In this document: positions 1 through 8,352 of the stretch, one piece after another
How positions within the stretch are numbered: the stretch's first letter is position 1
How the letters are laid out: each line of letters begins with the position of its first letter
Origin: Mycolicibacterium peregrinum
GTDB lineage: Bacteria; Actinomycetota; Actinomycetes; Mycobacteriales; Mycobacteriaceae
NCBI RefSeq assembly: GCF_001665785.1
Contig: NZ_LZSO01000041.1
Location: 62,001-126,000 of the forward strand
DNA length: 64,000 nucleotides
Reading direction: 5' to 3'
The notes under the pieces: generated by a model
What the model saw: only the letters and a program-made list of their open reading frames with translations
Databases searched by the model: none
Told to the model about the DNA's origin: nothing
Position numbers and translations under genes: made by a program

Positions 1-257
1 ATACCGGCGTGGTGATCGCCGGCACCATCGGCGGCGGCGGCAAGTTGGAGTTCACGCTGATCGGTGACGCCGTCAATGTGGCCGCCCGCGTCGAGCAGCT
101 GACCAAGGCAACCGGCGATCTGATCCTGCTGACCCAGCCGACCGTCGACGCCATGGACGTGCGCCCAGCCGGACTCGCCGATCGCGGGCCCCACGAGCTG
201 AAAGGCAAGTCAGCAGCGGTACAGGTATTCGCGCTCGATCCGTCGATGAGTTTGTGA
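1..257 (+). CDS. Class III adenylate/guanylate cyclase, C-terminal fragment (5' end outside window)
   Basis: Only the last 84 or so codons are in the window; the frame is open to the left edge. The visible part is the end of a class III nucleotide cyclase catalytic domain. It contains the IGDAVNVAARVEQLTK segment, whose Asn and Arg are the transition-state residues of this family, followed by the usual short C-terminal strand region (HELKGKSAAVQVFAL). The product would make cAMP (or cGMP) from the nucleoside triphosphate. N-terminal sensory or membrane domains, which decide the signal, are not visible. The SRPBCC gene begins 22 bp downstream on the same strand and could be co-transcribed. Family call is secure; substrate and full architecture are unknown. 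Confidence 0.9.
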   Translation, partial: TGVVIAGTIGGGGKLEFTLIGDAVNVAARVEQLTKATGDLILLTQPTVDAMDVRPAGLADRGPHELKGKSAAVQVFALDPSMSL

Positions 258-279
258 GCCACCGTCAGTCGGTACCGGT

Positions 280-759
280 ATGACTGACGAAACCATGAGC
301 GCCGCATGCACCATCAATGCGCCGGCCGAGACCGTGTTCGCGGTGCTGGCCGACCCGACCACTCATCAGGCGATCGACGGCACCGGCTGGGTGCGGGAGT
401 CGCTGGACGGCAAGCCGCTGACCGAAACTGGCCAGATCTTCCGGATGGCGATGTACCACGACAACTACGGCGGCATGCATTACGAGATGGCCAACCGGGT
501 CGAGGTTTTCGAGCCTCCGCGCGCGATTGCGTGGCTACCGGGCCAGGGCGATGACGACGCCGGCATCGAGTTCGGCGGCTGGATCTGGCGCTACGACCTT
601 GAGTCGCGCGGTGACGGCCGGACCGAGGTCACCCTCACGTACGACTGGTCGGCGGTACCGCCCGCGCTTCGCAAAGAGATCGAGTTCCCGCCGTTCGACC
701 GGCAGCACCTGGACAACTCGCTCAAGCACCTGGCCGGGTTGGCGCAGGATCGGGTGTAG
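280..759 (+). CDS. SRPBCC (START/Bet v1-like) family protein
   Basis: A 159-residue protein of the SRPBCC helix-grip superfamily, usual length for a single domain. The N-terminus (SAACTINAPAETVFAVLADPTTH) is the typical first strand and helix of 'polyketide cyclase/dehydrase-like' members, and the C-terminus has the long amphipathic helix (LDNSLKHLAGLAQ). These proteins bind hydrophobic ligands in a cavity; no catalytic residue or ligand can be inferred here. ATG at 280 is the first in-frame start after the cyclase stop. The last 38 bp overlap the 3' end of the convergent secreted-protein gene. Confidence 0.75.
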   Translation: MTDETMSAACTINAPAETVFAVLADPTTHQAIDGTGWVRESLDGKPLTETGQIFRMAMYHDNYGGMHYEMANRVEVFEPPRAIAWLPGQGDDDAGIEFGGWIWRYDLESRGDGRTEVTLTYDWSAVPPALRKEIEFPPFDRQHLDNSLKHLAGLAQDRV

Positions 760-1267
760 CGGTCGGCTGAATCGACACCAACCGGAGCGCGTCCGGCCGG
801 GAGTCGTCGGACACGAACCGCACGATCAGGCTGTCGGGAGGAAACTTGGTGGCCAGGTCGTTCAGTGTCCGGGGCAGGAAGACCCTGGCCTTCGCGTTGC
901 CGTACCAATTGGGATTGGAGGGCGAGGTGTCGAGGTTTCCGACCTTGTCGATCTGGGTGTCCCAATCTTGAACCGGGTCCGGCGGGGTATCGCCGAATCC
1001 GGTCGATTTCAGGTACGCATCCGCTTGTCCCGCAAGAGTGATCGCCGACCCGCCGCCGACCGGCGTCCCGGTGATCGTCCCGTCGATCACATCGGCTGTC
1101 ACGGATGTCAGCCGCGTTGTGCACACGTTGTCGACGACGTTGGGCGGCATACAGAAACCGGGCAACGGGTTCGCGTGGGCCGGAGGGACATTCAGGACGG
1201 CCGGTACGGCAAGTGCAGCCGCCGCAGCACCGAGGGTGGTCATTGCGCGGCGACGATGATTCGGCAT
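722..1267 (-). CDS. Secreted mycobacterial protein of unknown function
   Basis: 181 residues from ATG 1267, chosen because a near-perfect ribosome-binding site (AAGGAGG) lies 8 nt upstream; a longer reading to 1318 has no such site. The N-terminus has a basic RRR stretch, a hydrophobic core (LGAAAAALAVPAVLNV) and an AHA cleavage site, a classical Sec signal peptide. The mature protein has two cysteines near its N-terminus (GFCMPP and NVCTTR), likely a disulfide, and ends with a Pro/Thr-rich tail. No enzymatic motif was recognised. It overlaps the convergent SRPBCC gene by 38 bp at the 3' end. Export is well supported; function is unknown. Confidence 0.7.
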   Translation of the reverse strand: MPNHRRRAMTTLGAAAAALAVPAVLNVPPAHANPLPGFCMPPNVVDNVCTTRLTSVTADVIDGTITGTPVGGGSAITLAGQADAYLKSTGFGDTPPDPVQDWDTQIDKVGNLDTSPSNPNWYGNAKARVFLPRTLNDLATKFPPDSLIVRFVSDDSRPDALRLVSIQPTATPDPAPTRPGA

Positions 1268-1333
1268 CGGGCTAACCTCCTTCGGACGCGCTGAACTGTA
1301 TGTCGGCGCGCCCGCCACAGGAGTTACAGATCG

Positions 1334-1999
1334 TCAGCTCTCGATCGGCGCGTACCAGTCGGCGTTGGTGAGCAGCACCCGCGTTCCGAGGTCGCGGTTC
1401 CACTCCGGCTCGATGCCGTGGCGCCGCACGATGGGGAACACCACCTCGTCGAGCATCCGGGTCACGTCGCTGGTGTAAAGGTCTTCCTTCGCCTGATCGC
1501 TCAGCCGGTTGTAGGCCTCCTCGTCGAAGTTCTCCGGCTCGAACGCTCCATAGCCGACGTAGGTGGAGCCATCCTCGACCAGGCGGTCGGTGTCCTGGCT
1601 GTGGAAGTAGATGGTGCCGCTCCAGTGGCGGCTGTCGTCGCGCTCGTCGCCGATCTCGGCTGACGCGCAGGTTCCGCAGCAGGAAAAGTCGGCGCGGGCG
1701 ATCACGCCGTTGGCGTTGAGTTCCTCGAACGCCGCCTGGGTCCGGGACCGGTAGTCACCGATCTCGGTCTGCTGGCGCAGTCGCGCTTCGCGCAGCGACG
1801 TGAAGGCGACGGTGAGCTGCTCCTCGGTGAGCTCGTAGTCCTCGGCATAGGTGTCGAGGAAGTCCTCGGCGTCGTCGTTGCCGGTGACCAGCATGCCCCA
1901 GATCTCTGAGGTCAAGGTGGCGCGGTCCTCGTCGTCCAACGGGAGGTCGGGAAGCGCGGCGTAGGCGGGGATCACGTTCGGGTTCGACGGTGCGCTCAC
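1334..1999 (-). CDS. DUF6891-type hypothetical protein
   Basis: A 221-residue soluble acidic protein. It resembles the DUF6891 family: an N-terminal segment with an Ile-Trp motif (SEIWGMLVTGNDDAEDFLDTYAEDYEL), a central FSCCGTCASAEIGDE stretch with three cysteines, and a YFHSQDTDRLVEDGSTYVGYGAF segment. This is recalled family similarity, not a search result. No signal peptide or membrane segment is present. Function unknown. The gene faces away from the beta-propeller gene at 2157, so the roughly 157 bp between them should carry both promoters. Confidence 0.6.
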   Translation of the reverse strand: MSAPSNPNVIPAYAALPDLPLDDEDRATLTSEIWGMLVTGNDDAEDFLDTYAEDYELTEEQLTVAFTSLREARLRQQTEIGDYRSRTQAAFEELNANGVIARADFSCCGTCASAEIGDERDDSRHWSGTIYFHSQDTDRLVEDGSTYVGYGAFEPENFDEEAYNRLSDQAKEDLYTSDVTRMLDEVVFPIVRRHGIEPEWNRDLGTRVLLTNADWYAPIES

Positions 2000-2156
2000 A
2001 GCGCTGGGCCTCCAGGTGTTGTGGGGACGGGCGAATGGGCCCGGCAGTCGTGATCGTAACCGCGGCTACCCGTCGACGCGTGCACGAAAAGCGGGCGATG
2101 ACAACCACGTCGGCAAACTGCGCAATATTGCTCCAGGTGTGGCGTCGTGGTACGGA

Positions 2157-3710
2157 ATGACGGTGACTTATCCGAACGATCCGTTTTCGTCGGCGGGGGC
2201 CACGCCGGACCCTTACTCGAACCCCTTCGGCAACCAGCCTCCACCCGCGAGCCCGTTTCCTGGTGGTGGCCAGCCATTTCCACCGGCGGACCCGTCGTTC
2301 GGTCAGTTTCCTCCGGTTTTTCAGGCCGGATATCAACCGGCAGGGCCACCACCGGAACCTCCGCGCAAGAAGCGCAAGGTGTGGTTGGTGCTCACCGTGG
2401 TGGCTGCTGTCGTCGTCGCGTCCGCGGGGATCGGCACTCTTCTGTGGTGGTTGAACCGCGGCGGCGGCGGGGCCGGCGAGGTGACTGCGGCCGGCGGGGG
2501 ACCGCTGCCGGCGTCCGTGCCGCCGCTGGGCGACTTACGGCCGCCGGCCGACGTGGCGTTGCCCTCGCTTGAGCAGCCGATCGACACACCGCGCTGGACT
2601 TACGAAACCGGCATTGATGCCTACGTGCTCGGCGGCGATGCCTACACCGTGGTGGTCGGGTCGGATCAAGGCGTGATGGCCTTGGACAAGGAGACCGGCG
2701 AACCACGCTGGTCGCAAGGGGTCAAGCCGCCCACGGTCAATATCAACCGGTTTGGGAGCGCCAAGTGCGTCATCACCCGCTCGGCAAAGACCATGGGATG
2801 TGGACTCAATCTGAATCTCTGCTGTGGAGATCCCGAAGTGCTGGTGTTCCTCGACGTGGCAACCGGACGCATATTGAGCCAGCCTTCGTTGCCGTCGGAC
2901 CGGATCGCCAATCTTCAAGGAAGCGGTGACGGCGTCGCTGTCGTTTTTCGCAATGAACTGGTCTCGTATGGCGCGGACGGCACCGAGGCATGGCGAGTTC
3001 GGCATGACGGCGTCTCGGTGTTCGGCGATCAAGGGGTCGTCATCACCGAGCACGAGGTGCTCGACGCCAACACAGGAAAGCCCATCGTGAGCGAACCGAG
3101 CACCTCAAATACCGCTTTTGCATCGGGATTCGCGGTGGCATTTGCAAACTCGTTCAAGTTCCTTGACTTCAGCGGCAGAAACACCGCCACCGTGCCCAGC
3201 GACGGCTACACCCTGATGGGCAATGAGGGCTCGAGAATGTACCAATTTCCCTTGGCGCATGTCGGAGACACCCGGTACGGATCGTCCGGGTTCTATTACC
3301 CGCTGGCCTACAACCGATCCACCGGTGAGTTCCGTGCGTACGACGGTCAATCAGGACGTGTTCTCTGGACGCTCCCCGCCGGCGCAGATATCACGCTTGC
3401 CAACATGATCGGGGGATTCGGCAGCGGCGAATTGTGCATGGTCGGCGTGCAGGATGGGGCAGACGCCACATTGAGGGCCGGCGCCTGTAAAGATCTCAGC
3501 GCTGCGCCGTCCGCGAATGTGCCGATGGGCCGCTTCCTCGGATCCGATGGCGCTCGGTTCTTGACTGTCGCCGATCAGAGCGATGTGGTCTGTATTGACG
3601 GGAGCGGGAAAGAGTTGTGGCGCAAGAAGTTCGACCAGGGGACTTACGTAGCCTGGGTGTCGGGCGGAGCGTACATCTCCGATCGCAACATCGTGATCCG
3701 GGTGATTTGA
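2157..3710 (+). CDS. Membrane-anchored PQQ-like beta-propeller protein
   Basis: 517 residues from ATG 2157. The open frame extends upstream to 2016, but that part reads into the divergent promoter region. Residues 1–70 are Pro/Gly/Phe-rich (cytoplasmic). A basic RKKRK stop-transfer precedes one transmembrane helix at about 75–98, ending in WW. The remainder is extracytoplasmic and contains PQQ-like blades such as GSDQGVMALDKETGEPRW and YDGQSGRVLWTLPAG (pattern D.xTGxxxW). A NLNLCCGD segment and other Cys may form disulfides. Such architecture is common in actinobacteria as a cell-envelope binding platform; no catalytic site is visible. The start has no strong ribosome-binding site. Confidence 0.65.
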   Translation: MTVTYPNDPFSSAGATPDPYSNPFGNQPPPASPFPGGGQPFPPADPSFGQFPPVFQAGYQPAGPPPEPPRKKRKVWLVLTVVAAVVVASAGIGTLLWWLNRGGGGAGEVTAAGGGPLPASVPPLGDLRPPADVALPSLEQPIDTPRWTYETGIDAYVLGGDAYTVVVGSDQGVMALDKETGEPRWSQGVKPPTVNINRFGSAKCVITRSAKTMGCGLNLNLCCGDPEVLVFLDVATGRILSQPSLPSDRIANLQGSGDGVAVVFRNELVSYGADGTEAWRVRHDGVSVFGDQGVVITEHEVLDANTGKPIVSEPSTSNTAFASGFAVAFANSFKFLDFSGRNTATVPSDGYTLMGNEGSRMYQFPLAHVGDTRYGSSGFYYPLAYNRSTGEFRAYDGQSGRVLWTLPAGADITLANMIGGFGSGELCMVGVQDGADATLRAGACKDLSAAPSANVPMGRFLGSDGARFLTVADQSDVVCIDGSGKELWRKKFDQGTYVAWVSGGAYISDRNIVIRVI

Positions 3711-3802
3711 CGCACCGCGTCGGTTCGGCCCGGCAAGGACCAATGACGCGACACGCCAAGCATGGGCGCGGTTTTTGATCCCGGGCAGCTCACAATGCGG
3801 AT

Positions 3803-5254
3803 ATGACGGAACCGCGGGAGTCGCCGCGTGGGGTCTCGCGTCAGACGTTCCTGCGCGGCGCCGTGGGGGCGTTGGCCGTCGGCGCAGTGTTCGGGTCGAA
3901 CCGGGCCGGTGCGGATCCGGCCGGCTGGGGTGACCTCTCGGCTGCCATCAACGGGAAAGTGGTGCTTCCGGACAGCGGCGGGCAATTCGCGTCGGCCAAA
4001 AGTGTTTTCAACACCAACTTCAACGGCCTGACACCGGCGGCGGTCGTCACGCCGGCATCGGCGGCGGACGTGCAACGGGCGCTGGCCTTCGCTGCGACGC
4101 ACAACCTCAAGGTCGCTCCACGCGGCGGCGGGCACTCCTATGTGGGCGCGTCGACAGCCAACGGCACGATGGTGCTGGACCTGCGCCAACTGCCCGGTGA
4201 CATCAACTACGACGCGGCGACCGGGCATGTCACGGTGACGCCCGCCACCTCGCTGTACGCGATTCACCAGGCGCTGGCCGGTGCCGGACGGGGCATACCG
4301 ACGGGCACCTGCCCCACGGTCGGCGTCGCGGGGCACGCCCTGGGCGGTGGGCTGGGCGCCCAATCACGGCATGCGGGCCTGCTGAGCGATCAATTGGTGG
4401 CGGCGACGGTGGTGCTGCCGGGCGGCGCCGGGGTGACGGCCTCGGCCACCGAGAACCCCGATCTGTACTGGGCATTGCGCGGCGGTGGTGGCGGCAATTT
4501 CGGGGTGACGACGGCGCTGACCTTCGCCACGTTCCCGACGAGCGACGTGGATGTCGTCGGCCTGCATTTCCCGCTGGAGTCTTTCCCGCAGGTCCTCCTC
4601 GGCTGGCAGAACTGGCTGCGTACCGCCGACCGCAGCAGCTGGGCACTGGCCGACACCATCACCGATCCGCAGGGCGCGCACTGTCGCATCCTGGCGACCT
4701 GCCCGGCCGGGTCTGGCAGCAGCGTGGGAGCCGCCGTGATCAAGGCGGTGGGGCTGCAGCCGACCGGCACCGAGAACCGCACGTTCAACTACCTGGATCT
4801 GGTGAAGTTCCTGGCTGCCGACAATCTCAACCCGTCGCCGCTCGGCTATGTCGGCGGATCCGACGTCTTCCCGACGATCACCCCGGCCGCGGCCCAGGGC
4901 ATCGCCGCGGCGTTCAACGCCTTCCCCGCGGGGGCCGGCCGCCCGATCGTGATCATGCATGCGCTCGACGGTGCGCTGGCCACCGTGGGCCCGGGCGATA
5001 CCGCCTTTCCGTGGCGGCGGCAGTCCTCATTGGTGCAGTGGTATGTGGAAACCGCCGGTTCGCCTGCGGCAGCAGCCAACTGGCTGGCCACCGCCCATCA
5101 GGCGGTGGCGCCGTATTCGGCCGGCGGCTACGTCAACTATCTCGAGGCGAACCAACCGGCGTCGCGATATTTCGGCGCCAATCTGTCCCGGCTCGCCGCT
5201 ACTCGACAGAAGTATGACCCGGGACGGATCATGTTCTCGGGCTTGAACTTCTGA
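3803..5254 (+). CDS. Exported berberine-bridge-type FAD-dependent oxidoreductase
   Basis: 483 residues. It is a PP-loop FAD-binding oxidoreductase of the BBE-like family, which oxidises alcohols, sugars or alkaloid-type substrates with O2. His111 (RGGGHSY) and Cys170 (TGTCPTVG) occupy the positions that carry the bicovalent 8α-histidyl and 6-S-cysteinyl flavin links in this family, and the BBE C-terminal segment (YVNYLEANQP...YFGANLSRLAATRQKYDPGRIMF) is present. The N-terminus looks like a Tat signal with SRQTFLR followed by a hydrophobic stretch, but the second arginine is Gln (see findings). Export folded with FAD would fit Tat. The HD-domain gene follows after 15 bp. Substrate unknown. Confidence 0.8.
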   Translation: MTEPRESPRGVSRQTFLRGAVGALAVGAVFGSNRAGADPAGWGDLSAAINGKVVLPDSGGQFASAKSVFNTNFNGLTPAAVVTPASAADVQRALAFAATHNLKVAPRGGGHSYVGASTANGTMVLDLRQLPGDINYDAATGHVTVTPATSLYAIHQALAGAGRGIPTGTCPTVGVAGHALGGGLGAQSRHAGLLSDQLVAATVVLPGGAGVTASATENPDLYWALRGGGGGNFGVTTALTFATFPTSDVDVVGLHFPLESFPQVLLGWQNWLRTADRSSWALADTITDPQGAHCRILATCPAGSGSSVGAAVIKAVGLQPTGTENRTFNYLDLVKFLAADNLNPSPLGYVGGSDVFPTITPAAAQGIAAAFNAFPAGAGRPIVIMHALDGALATVGPGDTAFPWRRQSSLVQWYVETAGSPAAAANWLATAHQAVAPYSAGGYVNYLEANQPASRYFGANLSRLAATRQKYDPGRIMFSGLNF

Positions 5255-5269
5255 GGGAGAGAAGACTCG

Positions 5270-5857
5270 ATGGACGAGACGTTTCCGCAGACACCGGCTG
5301 CCGCAGCGGCCCTCGCGGTGGCCACGCGCTTCTACTCACCTGCCTTGCTCAACCACTGCATCCGTTCATATCTGTGGGGCGCGACGTATGCGGCGGCGCA
5401 TGGCATCGCATTCGACGACGAGCTCTACTACGTCTCGGCACTGCTGCACGACATCGGGCTCACCGACCCGTTCGACAGTCACCGCGTGTCGTTCGAGGAG
5501 GCGGGTGGGGACCTGGCCTGGGTGTTCGGTGTGGCGGCCGGGTGGTCCGCCGACCGGGCCGGCAGAGCGACGGAGATCATCGTGTTGCACATGCGCGACG
5601 ACATTTCGGCGGCTGCCGACCCTGAGTCGCACCTCTTGCAGGTGGCCACCGGCTGGGACGTCGTCGGACGCCGGCCCGAGGAGTTCCCCAGCGACGTGAG
5701 GACCGACATCCTCGCGCGTTATCCCAGACATTCGTTCGGCCGCGAATTCGTTGCCTGCTTCGAGGACCAGGCCGGCCGCAAACCAGGTGGCGCCGCTGCC
5801 GCCTCGGTGGCCAACAATGGCGCCGAACGCATCCGGGCGAACCCGATGGACACCTAG
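5270..5857 (+). CDS. HD-domain protein (predicted metal-dependent phosphohydrolase/hydratase type)
   Basis: 195 residues. The HD signature is seen as HCIRSYLWG...YYVSALLHDIGL, with the HD pair in LLHDIG and a later His (VLHMRDD) that could complete the metal site. The arrangement resembles cyanamide-hydratase-like HD proteins more than the (p)ppGpp hydrolases. It has an upstream GGGAGAG ribosome-binding site and starts 15 bp after the flavoenzyme, so the two probably form an operon and may act on the same substrate class (inference). The C-terminal 40 residues are Ala/Gly-rich and look disordered. Confidence 0.65.
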   Translation: MDETFPQTPAAAAALAVATRFYSPALLNHCIRSYLWGATYAAAHGIAFDDELYYVSALLHDIGLTDPFDSHRVSFEEAGGDLAWVFGVAAGWSADRAGRATEIIVLHMRDDISAAADPESHLLQVATGWDVVGRRPEEFPSDVRTDILARYPRHSFGREFVACFEDQAGRKPGGAAAASVANNGAERIRANPMDT

Positions 5858-5975
5858 GTCCCGTCGCTGCGACGAAACCGGACAATCACGTGCTCTCAAG
5901 ACAGAGCAGCTGCCGCGGGCTTAGCCTCGAATCGTTGGGACTCACCTGCCACCCGGACGAGTGAAGGAACCGAGC

Positions 5976-7010
5976 ATGCGAGCAACCGTGATGTATGGGG
6001 CCGGCGACGTGCGTGTCGAGGACGTACCCGACCCCGTTGTGAAGGAGCCCACCGATGCGATCGTGCGGGTCACCCGGGCCTGCATCTGCGGTAGTGACCT
6101 GTGGCCGTACCAGTCGATGCCGCAGAAGGACGGCGGTAGGCGCATGGGCCACGAATTCATCGGCATTGTCGAAGACGTCGGCGCCGACGTGTCCGGTTTG
6201 CGGAGCGGTGATCTCGTGGTCGCGCCCTTCGTGTGGGCGGACAACACGTGTGACTTCTGCCAGGAGGGATTGCAGACGTCGTGCCGTCACGGCGGTGGGT
6301 GGGGCGCCCCGGGCGTCGATGCCGGCCAGGGCGAGGCGGTGCGCGTTCCGCAGGCGCAGGGCACGTTGGTGAAGCTTCCGGTCGCGGAGGACTCGGCGCT
6401 CATGCCCTCCCTGCTGACGTTGTCCGACGTCCTCTGCACCGGTCACCACGGCGTGGTGACGGCCGGGGTGGGGCCGGGGTCTTCGGTGACCGTCATCGGC
6501 GACGGCGCGGTGGGGCTGTGCGCAGTGCTGGCCGCCAAACGGCTGGGTGCCGAGCAGATCATCCTGAACGGACGGCACACGGTCCGCACCGACCTCGGGC
6601 GCGAGTTCGGCGCGACCGACGTCGTCGCCGAACGCGGCGACGAAGCCGTCGAGAAGATCCGCGAGCTCACCGGCGGTGACGGTACACACGCGGTGATCGA
6701 ATGCGTCGGGACCGAACCGTCGCTGGCCACCGCCCTCGACGCCGTCCGCGCCGGTGGTCGCGTCAGCCGCCTGGGCGTATCGCAATACACCGAAGTGCCA
6801 ATGGGTTTCGGCACATTCTTCCGCAATGTCACGCTGACCGGCGGTGTCGCGCCTGCTCGCGCCTACATCGAGGAACTCATGCCCGACGTTCTCGACGGCA
6901 TCATCGAACCCGGTCGGGTGTTCGACCGGGCCATCGGCCTCGACGAAACCCCCGACGGCTACCGCGCCATGGCCGACCGCGAGGCCCTCAAGGTGTTGAT
7001 CGAGCCATGA
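5976..7010 (+). CDS. Zinc-dependent alcohol dehydrogenase (MDR family)
   Basis: 344 residues from ATG 5976, preceded by GAAGGA at good spacing; a GTG at 5961 is less well placed. It has the catalytic zinc ligands Cys38 (CICGSD) and His59-Glu60 (MGHEF) and a Rossmann NAD(P) site (VTVIGDGAVGLCAVLAA). The structural-zinc lobe has only three cysteines (C92, C95, C103), with Asp at the first position, which may still bind zinc. Members oxidise or reduce alcohols and aldehydes; the substrate is not evident. The stop overlaps the start of the enoyl-CoA hydratase by ATGA, so translation is coupled and a shared short catabolic route is likely. Confidence 0.85.
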   Translation: MRATVMYGAGDVRVEDVPDPVVKEPTDAIVRVTRACICGSDLWPYQSMPQKDGGRRMGHEFIGIVEDVGADVSGLRSGDLVVAPFVWADNTCDFCQEGLQTSCRHGGGWGAPGVDAGQGEAVRVPQAQGTLVKLPVAEDSALMPSLLTLSDVLCTGHHGVVTAGVGPGSSVTVIGDGAVGLCAVLAAKRLGAEQIILNGRHTVRTDLGREFGATDVVAERGDEAVEKIRELTGGDGTHAVIECVGTEPSLATALDAVRAGGRVSRLGVSQYTEVPMGFGTFFRNVTLTGGVAPARAYIEELMPDVLDGIIEPGRVFDRAIGLDETPDGYRAMADREALKVLIEP

Positions 7011-7789
7011 CACTGCTGCTCCAGGACCGCGACGAGCGTGGTGTCGTCACACTCACCCTGAACCGTCCGCAGGCCTTCAACGCGCTGTCGGAGGCGATGC
7101 TGACCGCGCTCGGTGACGCGTTCGACGCTTTGGCGGAAGACCAGACCGTGCGGGCCGTGATCCTGGCAGCTTCCGGCACGGCCTTCTGCGCCGGGCATGA
7201 CCTCAAGGAAATGCGGGCCGAGCCGTCGCCGGCGTATTACGAGCGATTGTTCGCACAGTGCACCAACGTGATGCTGTCGATCCAGCGCCTGCCGGTGCCG
7301 GTGATCGCCCGGGTCCACGGGCTTGCCACTGCGGCTGGCTGCCAGCTTGTCGCGATGTGCGACCTCGCGGTGGCGAGCGACGACGCACGGCTGGCGGTCA
7401 GCGGCGTCAATGTCGGGCTGTTCTGTGCGACTCCGGGAGTGGCGTTGTCGCGCAACGTGCCTCGCAAAGCCGCCTTCGAGATGCTGGTCACCGGTGAGTT
7501 CGTCTCTGCCGAACAGGCCCGGTCGTTGGGGCTGGTCAACCGGGTGGCGGCAGCGGATGCGCTGGACGACGAGGTGGAGGCGCTGGTCGCGAGTATCGTG
7601 GCGAAGCCCCGGGTCACTGTCGCGATGGGAAAAGCGTTGTTCTACCGGCAGATCGAGGTCGACATCGAGTCCGCCTACGTCGACGCGAGCACGACGATGG
7701 CCTGCAACATGATGGATCCGAGCGCACTCGAAGGTGTGCAGGCCTTCATCGAAAAACGCTCTCCGACTTGGTCGGTGGCGTCGACGTAG
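7007..7789 (+). CDS. Enoyl-CoA hydratase/isomerase family protein
   Basis: 260 residues starting inside the alcohol dehydrogenase stop (ATGA overlap). Crotonase-fold features are present: LTLNRPQAFNALSEAMLTAL at the N-terminus, the CoA/oxyanion segment FCAGHDLKEM, and the second oxyanion helix around HGLATAAGCQLVAMCDLAVAS. The canonical second catalytic region (VGLFCATPGVALSRNV) lacks an obvious Glu in the usual position, so a reaction other than water addition (isomerase or hydrolase) is possible. It probably works with the upstream dehydrogenase in degrading an acyl-CoA compound. Confidence 0.85.
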   Translation: MTLLLQDRDERGVVTLTLNRPQAFNALSEAMLTALGDAFDALAEDQTVRAVILAASGTAFCAGHDLKEMRAEPSPAYYERLFAQCTNVMLSIQRLPVPVIARVHGLATAAGCQLVAMCDLAVASDDARLAVSGVNVGLFCATPGVALSRNVPRKAAFEMLVTGEFVSAEQARSLGLVNRVAAADALDDEVEALVASIVAKPRVTVAMGKALFYRQIEVDIESAYVDASTTMACNMMDPSALEGVQAFIEKRSPTWSVAST

Positions 7790-7817
7790 CCGGCGGCGCC
7801 ACCGGTCGGTCGCGACG

Positions 7818-8219
7818 TCAGGCGGCGTGGCGGTGCCGGGTATCCGCCGAGGGCGCAATCAGGTTTTTCGATTCTCCACCGGGAAGGACAGCCATCGTCC
7901 CCTCGGTGGTGCGGACTTGGCCTTCAGCACGGTACATCTCGCGATAGCGATCCACCTGACTCTGATCGACCGGGATGGAGAACATGCTCACGTTGTTGGT
8001 TGGGGCGCCTGGTAGCCGGGCAGCACTCAGTCTCCGGGCACTTGCCCGGAAGCCTGCCACGGCGCTGCCGAGGCAGGCGATCATCGCAATCGCTGCGACG
8101 ACCGCCAGGTTACTGCCGAGCGCCATGGCCGTGACGAACAGTCCGAGTGCGACGAATGCGACGAGCAGGAGAACGTACGCGACGTTGGAAACCGGAATGC
8201 GACGGAAAGCCTTCAGCAT
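7818..8219 (-). CDS. Small two-helix membrane protein, unknown function
   Basis: 133 residues. Two hydrophobic helices lie near the N-terminus (about 12–33, VAYVLLLVAFVALGLFVTAMAL, and about 37–57), followed by a basic stretch and a soluble tail of about 70 residues containing the segment PVDQSQVDRYREMY. No family was recognised. It is transcribed away from the TetR gene at 8353 and shares with it the intergenic region holding a large inverted repeat. It is therefore the most likely direct target of that regulator. Confidence 0.55.
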   Translation of the reverse strand: MLKAFRRIPVSNVAYVLLLVAFVALGLFVTAMALGSNLAVVAAIAMIACLGSAVAGFRASARRLSAARLPGAPTNNVSMFSIPVDQSQVDRYREMYRAEGQVRTTEGTMAVLPGGESKNLIAPSADTRHRHAA

Positions 8220-8258
8220 GGGATCACCTCGTAGGAATCGAATATGCGGACGAACGAA

Positions 8259-8300
8259 ACGCTACGCGGAGCGTATCGATCGATACGTATAGCGTAGCGC
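8259..8300. promoter_or_regulatory. Double TetR-type operator between 7818–8219 and the TetR gene
   Basis: An imperfect 42-bp inverted repeat centred between 8279 and 8280: 16 of 20 compared positions pair, and the inner 16 bp (CGTATCGATCGATACG, 8272–8287) are perfectly palindromic. It can also be read as two 13-mers of the same design, TACGCGGAGCGTA (8263–8275) and TACGTATAGCGTA (8284–8296), spaced exactly 21 bp, i.e. two helical turns. This suits two regulator dimers bound on one DNA face. The position between two divergent starts fits autoregulation. Confidence 0.7.
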
Positions 8301-8352
8301 ATAGCGGGGTTGCGATATTCCCGGCAGGCGATTGGCAAGCGAAGGAGGCCGG

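Noticed and set aside
268..280. GTCGGTACCGG recurring at 268, 13540 and 54227
   Set aside because: Three intergenic occurrences of a short GC-rich palindromic string with no common gene context; likely chance in this composition.
722..1294. Long Arg-rich frames on both strands over 527–1294 and similar stretches elsewhere
   Set aside because: High-GC shadow frames: they overlap genes with signal peptides or motifs, lack ribosome-binding sites, and have Arg/Pro/Ser-biased composition.
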